Assembly (NCBI GenBank): GCA_023415595.1
Contig: JAEZJW010000189.1
Location: forward strand, 1 to 28,777
Length of the DNA: 28,777 bases
Source of the DNA: Bacillota bacterium
GTDB lineage: Bacteria > Bacillota > Clostridia > Lachnospirales > Lachnospiraceae
Direction of reading: 5' to 3'
Positions 1 to 8,145 of this stretch are shown one piece after another. Every line of letters starts with the position of its first letter. Within the stretch, counting starts at the first letter, position 1. Made by a program: the position numbers and the translations under genes. The notes beneath the pieces are model-generated. The model was not told the origin of the DNA, ran no database searches, and was given only the letters and a program-made list of their open reading frames with translations.

Positions 1-124
1 TCCTGTGTATTTGTTTGTGAGCTGGCAAAACCCACATTCATTATAACACGGGAGGTTTTTTGCTTGAAGCTAAAGCAATTCGGGACGCACCTGCAGAGCA
101 GGTGGTTTATTTTATCTGCGATAC

Positions 125-160
125 AAAAAAGCCCTAAGCCAACTAATGTTAGCTTAGGGC
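125..160 (-). terminator. T-box intrinsic terminator
   Basis: GCCCTAAGC (160-152) pairs with GCTTAGGGC (139-131). The inner TAAC/GTTG pairs extend the stem around an ATTA loop, and a run of T follows at 130-125. It lies directly after the conserved T-box sequence, as expected for transcriptional attenuation. The 120 bases beyond it, to the window edge, show no convincing minus-strand gene start. A TATAAT at 45-40 is the only notable element there. Confidence 0.9.
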
Positions 161-436
161 GAATAAACATCCGCGTTACCACCTAATTTCAGCTCAGAAG
201 CTTTTCCTGAACTGCACTCACTCAGTACTTAGTAATTTACTCATATGCACATCGCATATCATCACCATACTGTATCCGATATAACGGTCAGAACCCGACG
301 GAGCCTACTGATCATTCATCAGATGTTCGGTCCGTAGCTCAGAAACTGCTTCCATAGATCCATCACGGGAATTTACACCAGCCATTCCCTCTCTTTGCCT
401 CTGAATCTATGTACTCCTCTTCGTCAACGCTTATTA
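125..436 (-). promoter_or_regulatory. T-box leader, probable alanine specifier
   Basis: On the minus strand this region carries the hallmarks of a T-box riboswitch. These are a Stem I 5' side with an AGTA loop-E element near 410, a GGGAATGGCTGGTG-type apical segment at about 361-390, the 3' side of Stem I near 340-360, and the conserved T-box AGGTGGTAACGCGG at 184-171. It ends in an intrinsic terminator. Aligning the specifier loop with the known glyQS layout (GAA, codon, purine, stem, GAGC) puts the specifier codon GCA at 349-347, meaning alanine. The regulated gene lies left of the window and would be expected to be alaS or another alanine-related gene (inference). The T-box identity is firm. 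The specifier assignment is less so, because AGC or CAG are one base off in register. Confidence 0.88.
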
Positions 437-442
437 ACAGTT

Positions 443-471
443 ATCTTAATCCCATTAGGGATATTTGTCAA
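443..471 (-). promoter_or_regulatory. sigma-A promoter of the T-box transcript
   Basis: TTGACA at 471-466 and TAAGAT at 448-443 are separated by 17 bases. This places a start site near 436, just before Stem I of the T-box leader and 25 bases beyond the stop codon of the peptidase gene. The -35 matches consensus exactly and the -10 matches at four of six positions. Confidence 0.7.
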
Positions 472-495
472 GTGCAATCTTATACGAAACATGCC

Positions 496-1923
496 TTACG
501 GCTTCAACAAAAAATAATAACCATAGATCCCGTTAAGATCCTTCTTCGTATGGTTCTTAAAGAGATCAAGGATCTGCTCGGTATTCACTTCCTCAAACTG
601 ATATCTCTCATAGATTTCTCTGACAGCGGAGTTAAAATCCTCGTCCCCCATGATTTCGCGGAGCGCGATCAGAAAATTCCCTCCCCGGGTATAAACCGTA
701 TTCGCATAGGTATTGGAGTTAGTAAAATCTGAATAGCTTTGATCCAGTGCTTCTCCACCCAGCTTCTGATTGTCAGAAAACGTTACCGGCAGTGCATTCC
801 TTCTTATCAGATCCTCGAAGGTCAGCTCACCAATATGCTCATAAAAGACATTCTCCAGATATGTGGCGAAGCCCTCATCAATCCATGCCTCGGCATATTG
901 GTCGTTCCCAATGATGCCGTAGAACCATTGATGAGCTGTCTCATGAGCGGTAACCAATCGGGTTAAATCCGAGCCGTTCTTCTGATCAAAGGACTCAAGC
1001 CCTTCCATAATCATGACCAGTTGTGGATATTCCATTCCTAAGGCTCCGCCTTCAAAGGAGGTCTCAGCATAATCGATGGACGCATAGGGATAGGGTCCAA
1101 TGGCTTCGCTGTAAGCCTCCAGGGAATCAATAGCCGCCTCGAGAATTTTCTTACCACCCTCTTCATTTCCACGGATATAATAGCTGTTTATTTCAATTCC
1201 GTTCCAATCAGCGGAAGCAACTTCATAATTATTACCGATAACTATCGTAAAATCCCGAACCTTCTCTGCATGGAAGGTAAGCTCCTCGTCCGGAAGCGCC
1301 TCTCCTGTTGTAATTACCATATAGCCCTCCGGTACCTCTAGCTTGACATCAAATTCAGCACATTCGGTATAAGCGCACTCCCCCATCTTGAAGGTCGGAT
1401 GATTGATCCAATCCCCCTCCTCATAAACAGATAGAATCGGGAAGAAATATCCCAAGCAATGGCTATTCTTACTATATCCGAAACGATCATCATTTTTCGG
1501 GATATATGTACAAAAATTGAAGCTAAGTTTAATCAGTTCACCCGGTTTCAGCTCCTGATCGAGCCCGAAAAAAAGTATAGTTGCATCTTCCTCATCCCTT
1601 TCACAGGTTCCTTTTGCTTTCTTTCCGGAGGGATAAACGATGCTGATATCTGATATCTCTGTAATGCCGCTGTTAATCTTCTTCTGAAATCTCTTATCAC
1701 TGGGATAATCCCGGAAACTGAGCTGATCCCAAGCATCGTCCGAGGTATTCCTGATGATTACGGTTTCTGTTCCCGATATGGTATGTTCTTTAGGATCAAA
1801 GCTTAGATCCATCTGATAGGACAGGTCCCCGTCTTCGATAATCTCCTTCTGCTTATCCGATGAGCATGCAGGCAGTAACAGAAGACAATATGTAATTGTG
1901 ATTACCAGAATAATTTTCTTCAT
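496..1923 (-). CDS. M1-family (gluzincin) metallopeptidase lipoprotein
   Basis: The 475-residue protein is predicted to be an outward-facing, lipid-anchored zinc aminopeptidase. It opens with a lipoprotein signal peptide ending in the lipobox LPAC, with Cys20 as the anchor. It carries the M1 exopeptidase-type motif GGALGMEYP (292-300), the zinc motif HETAH (327-331) and the downstream ligand Glu350 in a WIDEGFATY context. It is shorter than classical M1 aminopeptidases (about 600 to 900 residues) and seems to lack their C-terminal helical domain. A longer reading to 1977 exists. The ATG at 1923 is preferred because AGGGAG lies just upstream and because the signal peptide starts there. A consensus promoter precedes it, so it is probably monocistronic. 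Its natural peptide substrate cannot be read from the sequence. Confidence 0.9.
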   Translation of the reverse strand: MKKIILVITITYCLLLLPACSSDKQKEIIEDGDLSYQMDLSFDPKEHTISGTETVIIRNTSDDAWDQLSFRDYPSDKRFQKKINSGITEISDISIVYPSGKKAKGTCERDEEDATILFFGLDQELKPGELIKLSFNFCTYIPKNDDRFGYSKNSHCLGYFFPILSVYEEGDWINHPTFKMGECAYTECAEFDVKLEVPEGYMVITTGEALPDEELTFHAEKVRDFTIVIGNNYEVASADWNGIEINSYYIRGNEEGGKKILEAAIDSLEAYSEAIGPYPYASIDYAETSFEGGALGMEYPQLVMIMEGLESFDQKNGSDLTRLVTAHETAHQWFYGIIGNDQYAEAWIDEGFATYLENVFYEHIGELTFEDLIRRNALPVTFSDNQKLGGEALDQSYSDFTNSNTYANTVYTRGGNFLIALREIMGDEDFNSAVREIYERYQFEEVNTEQILDLFKNHTKKDLNGIYGYYFLLKP

Positions 1924-1984
1924 CGTTCGTCTCTCCCTTACCTTACTTGAATCAGATTGATATCCAAATAATACCACTTTACAA

Positions 1985-2013
1985 ACTATAATTCATTTCC
2001 TTGATAATGTCAA
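1985..2013 (-). promoter_or_regulatory. sigma-A promoter of the M1 peptidase gene
   Basis: TTGACA (2013-2008), a 17-base spacer and TATAGT (1990-1985) lie about 60 bases upstream of the ATG at 1923. Upstream of it, nested inverted repeats (GTGTGAC 2024-2030 with GTCACAC 2081-2087, and GATCCA 2033-2038 with TGGATC 2053-2058) lie between this promoter and the terminator of the neighbouring gene. Confidence 0.75.
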
Positions 2014-2097
2014 TCCGTATCTCGTGTGACCGGATCCATTACTTCTCCCTTATGGATCAATATCGTCAATCAGGTCTTGAGTCACACTGCATTAAAA

Positions 2098-2145
2098 ATG
2101 CGCTTCCTGTATGAATGTAATTCTACACCAATTCAAGAAGCGCAT
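2098..2145 (-). terminator. terminator hairpin after the chemotaxis gene
   Basis: ATGCGCTTC (2098-2106) pairs with GAAGCGCAT (2137-2145), with an inner TGAAT/ATTCA pairing (2112-2116 with 2131-2135). On the minus strand a short T run follows (2097-2093). It lies 26 bases after the stop of the chemotaxis receptor gene. The plus-strand side is also T-rich, so it may work in both directions. Confidence 0.65.
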
Positions 2146-2171
2146 CATTGTTTTATTTTTTCTTAACTCAA

Positions 2172-4364
2172 CTAATTGATTCTGAAGATACTGATTGCAT
2201 TCTTTAACTTTCTTGCATCCTCTTCCAGTATTATGGCAGCTCCCCGCAACCGTTCAACAGAATCGATCTGATTGGTCGCAGTTGCGTTAACTTCTTCAGA
2301 GGAAGCAGCAGTCTGCTGAGATACGGCAGAGATATTCTGAATCGCACTTAATGTATCATCCTTAGCCGTTTCAATCGCTTTCAACCGTTTCAGAATATCA
2401 TTTAAGTTATTTGCCAGATTATTAACATGGCTGCTGATATCCTCAAATACACTGACGGTCTTATAAAGTGCTTCTGTCTGGGAGGCAACGATACTTTCTG
2501 CTTTACCGGCTGTGTTAACGGTCTCCTTATTCTTTAAATCAATATCTTTTACGGTGCTTTGAATCTGGTTGGCTGCACTCATACTCTGATCTGCCAGCTT
2601 TCTGATTTCTTCCGCAACCACTGCGAAGCCGCGTCCGGCCTCTCCTGCTCTTGCTGCTTCAATAGAAGCATTTAGGGAAAGCAGATTTGTCTGGGATGCA
2701 ATTTCGTTAATCAGATTTACAAAGCCTTCAATTTTCTTCGATTGAACCTCGAATTCCTGAATCTTATGTATCACATCCTGTGTAATCGCGGAGGTTGCCT
2801 TTGCCTTGTGATTTAATTCCTCAATCATCAGCAGGCCTTCTGCCGCAACCGTCTTGGTACTGTCTGCGATCTGTTCGATTTCATTCGTATTATTATATAC
2901 CTGCGTAATCTGATCCGACAGATTGCTCATCTGTGTGAGGCATAGCTCGGTATCCTCTACCTGCTGTACAATACCCTGTCCTATCTCATCAATGGTTCTG
3001 GAGATTCCCTTGGTCGCATCCAGTAATTCACTGGATGTGTTGGTCAGGCTCTCTGCAGAATCATTGACCGTACCTCCAACCTCCTTAACCTCTCCGATCA
3101 AGGTACGCATATGAGCTATCATATCTGATATCCCGATTGAAAGTGCCAGGAATTCATCCTTACGTTTTGTATCGAACTGCGCCGTCAGATCCCCTTTCGC
3201 CGCCTTGGAGATGGAACGGTTCATGCTATTGATTGCCTTGCTGATTCCGCGGGTAATTAAAAATACAATAATGATAGCGATGAAACAAGCAGCGATAATA
3301 AATCCAATATTAATATTCTTTAAACCCCTGACTTCCTGCAGAATTGTACTTTCCGGAACCAAGGCACAGACTGCTCCTTCCAAGCCTTTAAAACGGCTAT
3401 AGATGAATAAGTAAACTTTATCCTGGTATTTCTCATAGGAATAACCGCTTAGTTTATCCGAAGTCAATGCATCTTGATAATAAGTCAACTCAGTGAATAC
3501 GCTGGTTTCTTCTGTATTGATAAGAGTTTCCCTTCCGTCCCCTGTGATGAAGCCCATGATGCTGCCTTTTCCAAGATCATATTCTGCAAATGTATCCAGA
3601 ATCTGCTGAGTGGAAACATCAATAATAATAAATCCCTTGCTGTCACTCATTTTACGGATGATCGATACCGCATAACTGTCCGTTCTGTAAGGTTCGCTGG
3701 AGGCTGGTATGATCTTGTCAAGCTCAGCATGCTCTCCCAGCCACAGGTATTGCGCTTTCTTCTCCTTGAACTTCTTACCGATATCGGAATCCATGATCGG
3801 GCGGTACAGATCCTTTTTGATATCAACATTGGTTGACATGTCATATCCATTAGCACCGATCAGTTGAATCTCCGATATAAATTTATTTGTAGTAGCATTC
3901 AGAAACATTCTGTCCTGGATATCAAGACTGGACTTCTTGCTGTTGACTGCCTCTTCATAGCTTAGTTCAAAGAACTTTCTGAAATTAATATCCAGGATAA
4001 TCTCCGAGGAGGATTTCTCTACCATGCTCAATCCCAAATTCATATATTTGCTGATGGCATCAACGGTGTCCGAGGAGCTCTTCTCATATTTATGAATGAT
4101 AGCATCATGTGAGATGTTATAGGAAACAAACCCATATACAGAAAGCAGGATAATCGGAACAAGAAGTCCGATAGAAAGTCTGATTCTGATACTATGTAGC
4201 TTATTCCAAACTCCTGAATTCCCACTCTTATGTCCGGTATCCCCATTACCGTTCAGAGGTTTTTCCTGTGCAGCAGTTCTACGATGCTGCCAAAGTTTAC
4301 TTAGCCGATTCTTGATAGAACTAAATGATTTTTTAGTAATACCCATTATTTTGCTCCCCCTCAT
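2172..4364 (-). CDS. methyl-accepting chemotaxis protein
   Basis: This is a 730-residue transmembrane chemoreceptor that would signal to the CheA/CheW array. A basic cytoplasmic N-terminus of about 60 residues precedes the first membrane segment (about 62-82). An extracellular sensor region of the Cache-like size class follows (about 90-345). The second membrane segment is at 351-371, then a HAMP domain (about 372-425) and the long cytoplasmic signalling coiled coil. The highly conserved hairpin tip is at 555-594 and includes EIASQTNLLSLNASIEAARA. No CheR-binding pentapeptide is seen at the C-terminus. Two starts are plausible, at 4364 and at 4346. Each has a G-rich ribosome binding site (AGGGGG and GGGGGAG), and the first is kept. 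The ligand is unknown. The gene stands alone, with no other chemotaxis gene nearby. Confidence 0.95.
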   Translation of the reverse strand: MRGSKIMGITKKSFSSIKNRLSKLWQHRRTAAQEKPLNGNGDTGHKSGNSGVWNKLHSIRIRLSIGLLVPIILLSVYGFVSYNISHDAIIHKYEKSSSDTVDAISKYMNLGLSMVEKSSSEIILDINFRKFFELSYEEAVNSKKSSLDIQDRMFLNATTNKFISEIQLIGANGYDMSTNVDIKKDLYRPIMDSDIGKKFKEKKAQYLWLGEHAELDKIIPASSEPYRTDSYAVSIIRKMSDSKGFIIIDVSTQQILDTFAEYDLGKGSIMGFITGDGRETLINTEETSVFTELTYYQDALTSDKLSGYSYEKYQDKVYLFIYSRFKGLEGAVCALVPESTILQEVRGLKNINIGFIIAACFIAIIIVFLITRGISKAINSMNRSISKAAKGDLTAQFDTKRKDEFLALSIGISDMIAHMRTLIGEVKEVGGTVNDSAESLTNTSSELLDATKGISRTIDEIGQGIVQQVEDTELCLTQMSNLSDQITQVYNNTNEIEQIADSTKTVAAEGLLMIEELNHKAKATSAITQDVIHKIQEFEVQSKKIEGFVNLINEIASQTNLLSLNASIEAARAGEAGRGFAVVAEEIRKLADQSMSAANQIQSTVKDIDLKNKETVNTAGKAESIVASQTEALYKTVSVFEDISSHVNNLANNLNDILKRLKAIETAKDDTLSAIQNISAVSQQTAASSEEVNATATNQIDSVERLRGAAIILEEDARKLKNAISIFRIN

Positions 4365-4529
4365 AGATATCCCCCTCGTACCTATATTTTCTAATATAAG
4401 TGTACCATATTTTCGAACTAAATCAATCCAATTTTCGTATTTTCGCTATTATATCAAAAAATATATAATTTTTTGCATTATTTATTTCGACATAAGCAGA
4501 CTTTTAACAATCCAGCAAAATATGTCAAA

Positions 4530-4583
4530 AAAGGCTTCTTTTCAATGCCATATTTCTAAGTTTGGCATTGAAAAGAAGCCTTT
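4530..4583 (-). terminator. strong terminator of the P-II/DUF1538/ChrA operon
   Basis: A perfect 21-bp stem (4530-4550 with 4563-4583) encloses a 12-base loop. On the minus strand it runs straight into a T tract (4532-4525 region, read as CCTTTTTTGACA). It is 27 bases after the stop of the P-II-like gene and upstream of the chemotaxis gene, so it should insulate the two transcripts. Confidence 0.88.
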
Positions 4584-4610
4584 CATATCCTTAAGATATT
4601 ATGTTCTTAA

Positions 4611-5282
4611 CTACTCGAAAATCCCATAAGCCTTATTTACATCCTGTACGAATACAATACCATTGCCGGGTTTCTCCATCTCAAGCTTGTTTCGAATGGA
4701 GTTTACAATCGCTTCCGTAGCTTCTTCCTTTGAAAGAATCATGACCATTTCCTTTTCCGGCTCGATCTCCATATTGAATACTCTGGTCGTTTCATGTATT
4801 CCGGCTCCTCTTGCATTTAATATCGTGCCGCCTTTCGCTCCTGCTTCATTCGCTGCACTGATGACCTCTTCGGCATTTCCTCTGTTAACGATTGTTATGA
4901 TAAGCTGATACATAGAATTTTTCCCGACCTCACTTTCTTCCTCGGGCATCTCTTCCCGATAGCCCTTTGATCCAACAATTTTATAGGTTCTCGTTGTAAA
5001 CATAATCCCATGATTTGGTTTCTCAAACTTGAACTCTTTATTCAGCTCAGGCATGACATGGCCCGCAACCTTGCTGTCGGTACCCAAAATAACAATTTCC
5101 TTACGCTCGTCATATAGGGATAAGAAATTCAATAAAGCATTTCTGACCGTTCCTTTCCCAAGCAGGATCGTACCTCCGCGGATCCCATACTCCTTTGCTC
5201 TATGCAGAATCTTGCTTCCCATGCCGTAATTTACAATTACATAGATCAATTCAAAGTTTGAACTATGCTCCAGATTATTCAT
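4611..5282 (-). CDS. tandem P-II-like regulatory protein
   Basis: The 223-residue protein consists of two P-II-like (nitrogen regulatory protein fold) domains in one chain, about 10-105 and 124-220. The repeats are visible in parallel: ELIYVIVN (11-18) and YQLIITIVN (125-133), then RGGTIL (35-40) and KGGTIL (150-155), then EKPNHGIMF (87-95) and EKPGNGIVF (203-211). A charged linker (about 106-122) joins them. P-II proteins bind nucleotides or metabolites and control transporters or enzymes, usually as homotrimers of single domains. Here the start overlaps the end of the DUF1538 membrane protein gene by 8 bases, so that protein is the likely partner (inference). The usual T-loop uridylylation motif of GlnB is not apparent. 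What it senses is unknown. Confidence 0.88.
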   Translation of the reverse strand: MNNLEHSSNFELIYVIVNYGMGSKILHRAKEYGIRGGTILLGKGTVRNALLNFLSLYDERKEIVILGTDSKVAGHVMPELNKEFKFEKPNHGIMFTTRTYKIVGSKGYREEMPEEESEVGKNSMYQLIITIVNRGNAEEVISAANEAGAKGGTILNARGAGIHETTRVFNMEIEPEKEMVMILSKEEATEAIVNSIRNKLEMEKPGNGIVFVQDVNKAYGIFE

Positions 5283-6765
5283 CCTTATTCATCTCCTTTG
5301 TTCTTGACTTAATCTTAAATATCAAACCTAACACTTCTAAGGTGATAATCGGTATCATAGCAACCATTGCAATCATTCCGAAGCCTTCGATCATCAGATC
5401 AGCCTCCTCATAAGCATGGGCGGCTCCCTGAATGAATGCCAGAATGAAGGTTGCAGTAATCGGTCCGGTTGCTACTCCGCCTGCATCAAAAGCAATACCT
5501 ACGAACAGCTTTGGTGTGAAAAACATGAGTATGATACAGATTATATATCCCGGAAGCAGATAATGCCATAATTGAATTTCGTATACCAGAATCCGCAGCA
5601 CCGATAATGCGACAGCGATTCCGACTCCAACAGCTAAGGGTATCAGAACAGCCTTTCTTTTCACATAACCACTTGTAACTTCTTCGATCTGATGTGTCAA
5701 TACATATACAGCCGGTTCGGCTAAAATCGTTACTACTCCCAATACAAAGCCGATTACAACGATATATGATTTTTGTTCCATTAATGCCATCTTCTGACCG
5801 ATACTAATGCCAACATCCATGAATCCGGCATTTACTCCCACTAAGAAAATCAATAGGCCGATAAATGCATACAAAAAGCCTGTCAGCAGCTTTCTCAGTT
5901 CCCTTCTCCTTAATCGAAATGATATTTTCTGCAGCACCATCAGGATCACCAATAAAGGTGAGATGGCCAAAATGCTATCTTTGACCAGACCGGGAAGGAT
6001 GTTAATAAATGGTTTGAGGATCGAATCAGAATCAGAAATTCCCACATCAAGACCAGCAGAAAACCCATCAGTATTTGATAATAGGTTCAAAATCATAACT
6101 GATAAGATGGCACCGGTTGATGCAATCGCCACCAACCCAAAGCTGTCTTTTTCAGAAGCCTTACTATCTTTCTTCAGCTTCGATATTCCCACGGACAGGG
6201 ATAGGATAAAGGGTACTGCCATGATTCCTGTTGTAGCACCCGATGCATCAAATGCGATTGCCAGGAACTCACGGGATACAAATATCGCCAATCCAAAGAT
6301 GATTAAGTAAAGGATGATTAAAATCTTCCAAAGCGGAACATTGTAGAAGATTCTTAAGAAACCGACGGATAGCATAATAGCTAAACCAACCGATACGACC
6401 ACCAGAATACTGATTCCTGTAATTTGACCTGAAGTTACCACATCTACCTGGTTTGCCAAAACCATAAGCCCCGGTTCCGCAATGGAGATAAAGAAGCCCA
6501 GAATTAATCCGGCAATCAGCACGATCCATAATTTGTTTGTTTTAGCGACAGAGGTACCGGTTAAGCTTCCAAGCGGTGTGATACCAAGATCAACACCCAA
6601 TAAAAATATAGTTAAGCCAAATACAATGAGTATGGAACCAATCAGAAACCGAAGGATCAGGGTTGTATCAATCGGCGTAATTGTAAAATGAAGTATTAAT
6701 ACTAACATCGTAATTGGTAGAACCGAAAAAAGTACTTCTTTTAGTTTTGAGATGATCACAGTCAT
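5275..6765 (-). CDS. DUF1538 family membrane protein, two repeats in one chain
   Basis: This is a 496-residue polytopic membrane protein made of two homologous DUF1538 halves. The repeat motifs are AEP (97-99 and 349-351), VTSG (110-113 and 363-366) and the glycine-rich AFDASGATTG (171-180) versus AFDAGGVATG (425-434). These would suit a re-entrant or substrate-path element in an inverted or tandem repeat transporter (inference). A charged linker, 281-292, separates the halves. The start has AGGAGG seven bases upstream. It lies 35 bases after chrA and overlaps the P-II-like gene, so the three form one operon. P-II-like genes are known neighbours of DUF1538, consistent with gating of transport by P-II. 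Neither substrate nor direction of transport is known. Confidence 0.88.
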   Translation of the reverse strand: MTVIISKLKEVLFSVLPITMLVLILHFTITPIDTTLILRFLIGSILIVFGLTIFLLGVDLGITPLGSLTGTSVAKTNKLWIVLIAGLILGFFISIAEPGLMVLANQVDVVTSGQITGISILVVVSVGLAIMLSVGFLRIFYNVPLWKILIILYLIIFGLAIFVSREFLAIAFDASGATTGIMAVPFILSLSVGISKLKKDSKASEKDSFGLVAIASTGAILSVMILNLLSNTDGFSAGLDVGISDSDSILKPFINILPGLVKDSILAISPLLVILMVLQKISFRLRRRELRKLLTGFLYAFIGLLIFLVGVNAGFMDVGISIGQKMALMEQKSYIVVIGFVLGVVTILAEPAVYVLTHQIEEVTSGYVKRKAVLIPLAVGVGIAVALSVLRILVYEIQLWHYLLPGYIICIILMFFTPKLFVGIAFDAGGVATGPITATFILAFIQGAAHAYEEADLMIEGFGMIAMVAMIPIITLEVLGLIFKIKSRTKEMNKDE

Positions 6766-6800
6766 AGCAGCCCTCCTTTTATTCTTATTATGTAATCCAT

Positions 6801-8000
6801 TTATGTGAGAAATCCCGCAGTCAAAGCTGCCAGAACGATCAATGGAGCTGGAAACTTTTTCGTTAACAGAAGAGAAATTGTTAACAGCATTACCAGAATA
6901 TTATCCCATGTAAATCCGCTTTTTTGCATCAGGATAATTGCAGACACGGTAATCAAACCGCCTGCTACCGCTGTAATTCCCTTCAAGGATATCTTGATGC
7001 CTCTGATCTTCTTCAGGCTTTCCCATATAGGATAGATGAAGTAAATCAAAAGGATCCCGGGTAGGAAGATACCTATTCCTCCTGCAGCAGCGCCTAATAC
7101 CTGAGTAAACACACTTCCGCCTCGGGCGGCCATTCCTCCCGCATAAGCACTAAAGCTGAACATCGGTCCCGGCAGACCCTGAACTAGTCCAAAGCCGGTC
7201 AAAAACTCATGGTTAGTCATATACTGATTTACTTCTACAAGTTCACCATACATCAACGGTACCACGATCTGTCCGCCGCCAATGACCAGATAACCATATC
7301 GATAGAAGCTTTCGAACAGATGGATTATTCTGTTATCCCAGATTAAAGATAAAATAATATTTCCTATTGCAAAAATGCCAAATGCAATCAGATATCGCCA
7401 TGGCGGGGTTAATTTTATATGGTTCCACACATTCTTCTCTTTCGAGGCTACAACACTTGCAACCCCACCCAGGATCAGAACCAATGGAAATATCCAGGGT
7501 TCCCGAATAAAGTATGTGGTTATCCCACCCATCAGTAATAACAGGAATGTCAATTTATCAGTTACCACCTTACGGCCGATGCGGTATGCAGCTACAATAA
7601 TGAATCCAACCGCCATCGGACCGATATAACGAAGACCATCCTGCGGGATATTCCTGGTAGCCATAAATTGGCTTAAAAACGAAAGCAGTGTCATGAAGGT
7701 AAGAACAGGTAATGCCCACACCAGCATCGTCAGAAATCCTAATACAGGACCGCCAATTTTATGTCCGATGGCAACGATGGACTGGGTGCTGCTGGGACCC
7801 GGTAAAATTCCGGTCAAGGCGATAAGCTCTACCAATTCCTCTTCCGTTAAATATTTTTTCTTTATCACCATTTGATCGGTAAAAACGCCGAAATGCGCTT
7901 CCGGCCCTCCATAGGAGCCCAAAGAACAGATGAGAACATCCTTCAGAAAGCTCCTCCATCTGACCTTGTTCTTATTATCTTCAATTTTCTCATTTATCAT
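6801..8000 (-). CDS. chrA: chromate transporter family protein, two-domain ChrA
   Basis: This 399-residue integral membrane protein belongs to the CHR family, long form with two homologous halves. The N-terminal half shows the signature GGPEAHFGVF (31-40) and PGPSSTQ (67-73). The C-terminal half shows GGGQIVVPLM (241-250) and QGLPGPMF (274-281). Characterised members export chromate, but many Clostridia carry ChrA genes with no known exposure to chromate, so another anion is possible. The ATG at 8000 is preceded by AAGGGAAG. It is the first gene of a chrA-DUF1538-P-II operon and is divergent from a PadR regulator, which probably controls it. Confidence 0.9.
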   Translation of the reverse strand: MINEKIEDNKNKVRWRSFLKDVLICSLGSYGGPEAHFGVFTDQMVIKKKYLTEEELVELIALTGILPGPSSTQSIVAIGHKIGGPVLGFLTMLVWALPVLTFMTLLSFLSQFMATRNIPQDGLRYIGPMAVGFIIVAAYRIGRKVVTDKLTFLLLLMGGITTYFIREPWIFPLVLILGGVASVVASKEKNVWNHIKLTPPWRYLIAFGIFAIGNIILSLIWDNRIIHLFESFYRYGYLVIGGGQIVVPLMYGELVEVNQYMTNHEFLTGFGLVQGLPGPMFSFSAYAGGMAARGGSVFTQVLGAAAGGIGIFLPGILLIYFIYPIWESLKKIRGIKISLKGITAVAGGLITVSAIILMQKSGFTWDNILVMLLTISLLLTKKFPAPLIVLAALTAGFLT

Positions 8001-8057
8001 AATATCAGCTTCCCTTCTATCTGTAATGCCGCTTATTAAAATAATTTTATTGAGAAG

Positions 8058-8086
8058 TTGTCACATTTCAAAACAGATGATATAAT
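8058..8086 (+). promoter_or_regulatory. sigma-A promoter of the PadR gene
   Basis: TTGTCA (8058-8063), a 17-base spacer and a perfect TATAAT (8081-8086) place a start site near 8093. On the opposite strand a TATAAT (8090-8085) with a weak -35 (CGAAAT, 17 bases away) may drive chrA, so the two promoters would overlap. Confidence 0.75.
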
Positions 8087-8100
8087 TATATCATATTCCG

Positions 8101-8117
8101 ATATCGTATTTCGATAT
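8101..8117. promoter_or_regulatory. candidate PadR operator
   Basis: A perfect interrupted palindrome, ATATCG-TATTT-CGATAT, lies just downstream of the padR -10 box and within the putative chrA promoter. Binding here would block both divergent genes. PadR proteins are dimeric winged-helix repressors that use such palindromes and are commonly autoregulated. The assignment is from position only. Confidence 0.5.
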
Positions 8118-8145
8118 ATTAATTATAGTATAGAGGAGATGGAAA

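Noticed and set aside
66..182. Short plus-strand frame with GGGAGG before a TTG
   Set aside because: It runs through the T-box terminator on the opposite strand and encodes nothing recognisable.
5807..6310. 167-codon plus-strand reading frame inside the DUF1538 gene
   Set aside because: It lies fully opposite a well-supported gene, has no ribosome binding site and a composition typical of antisense reading of a membrane protein.
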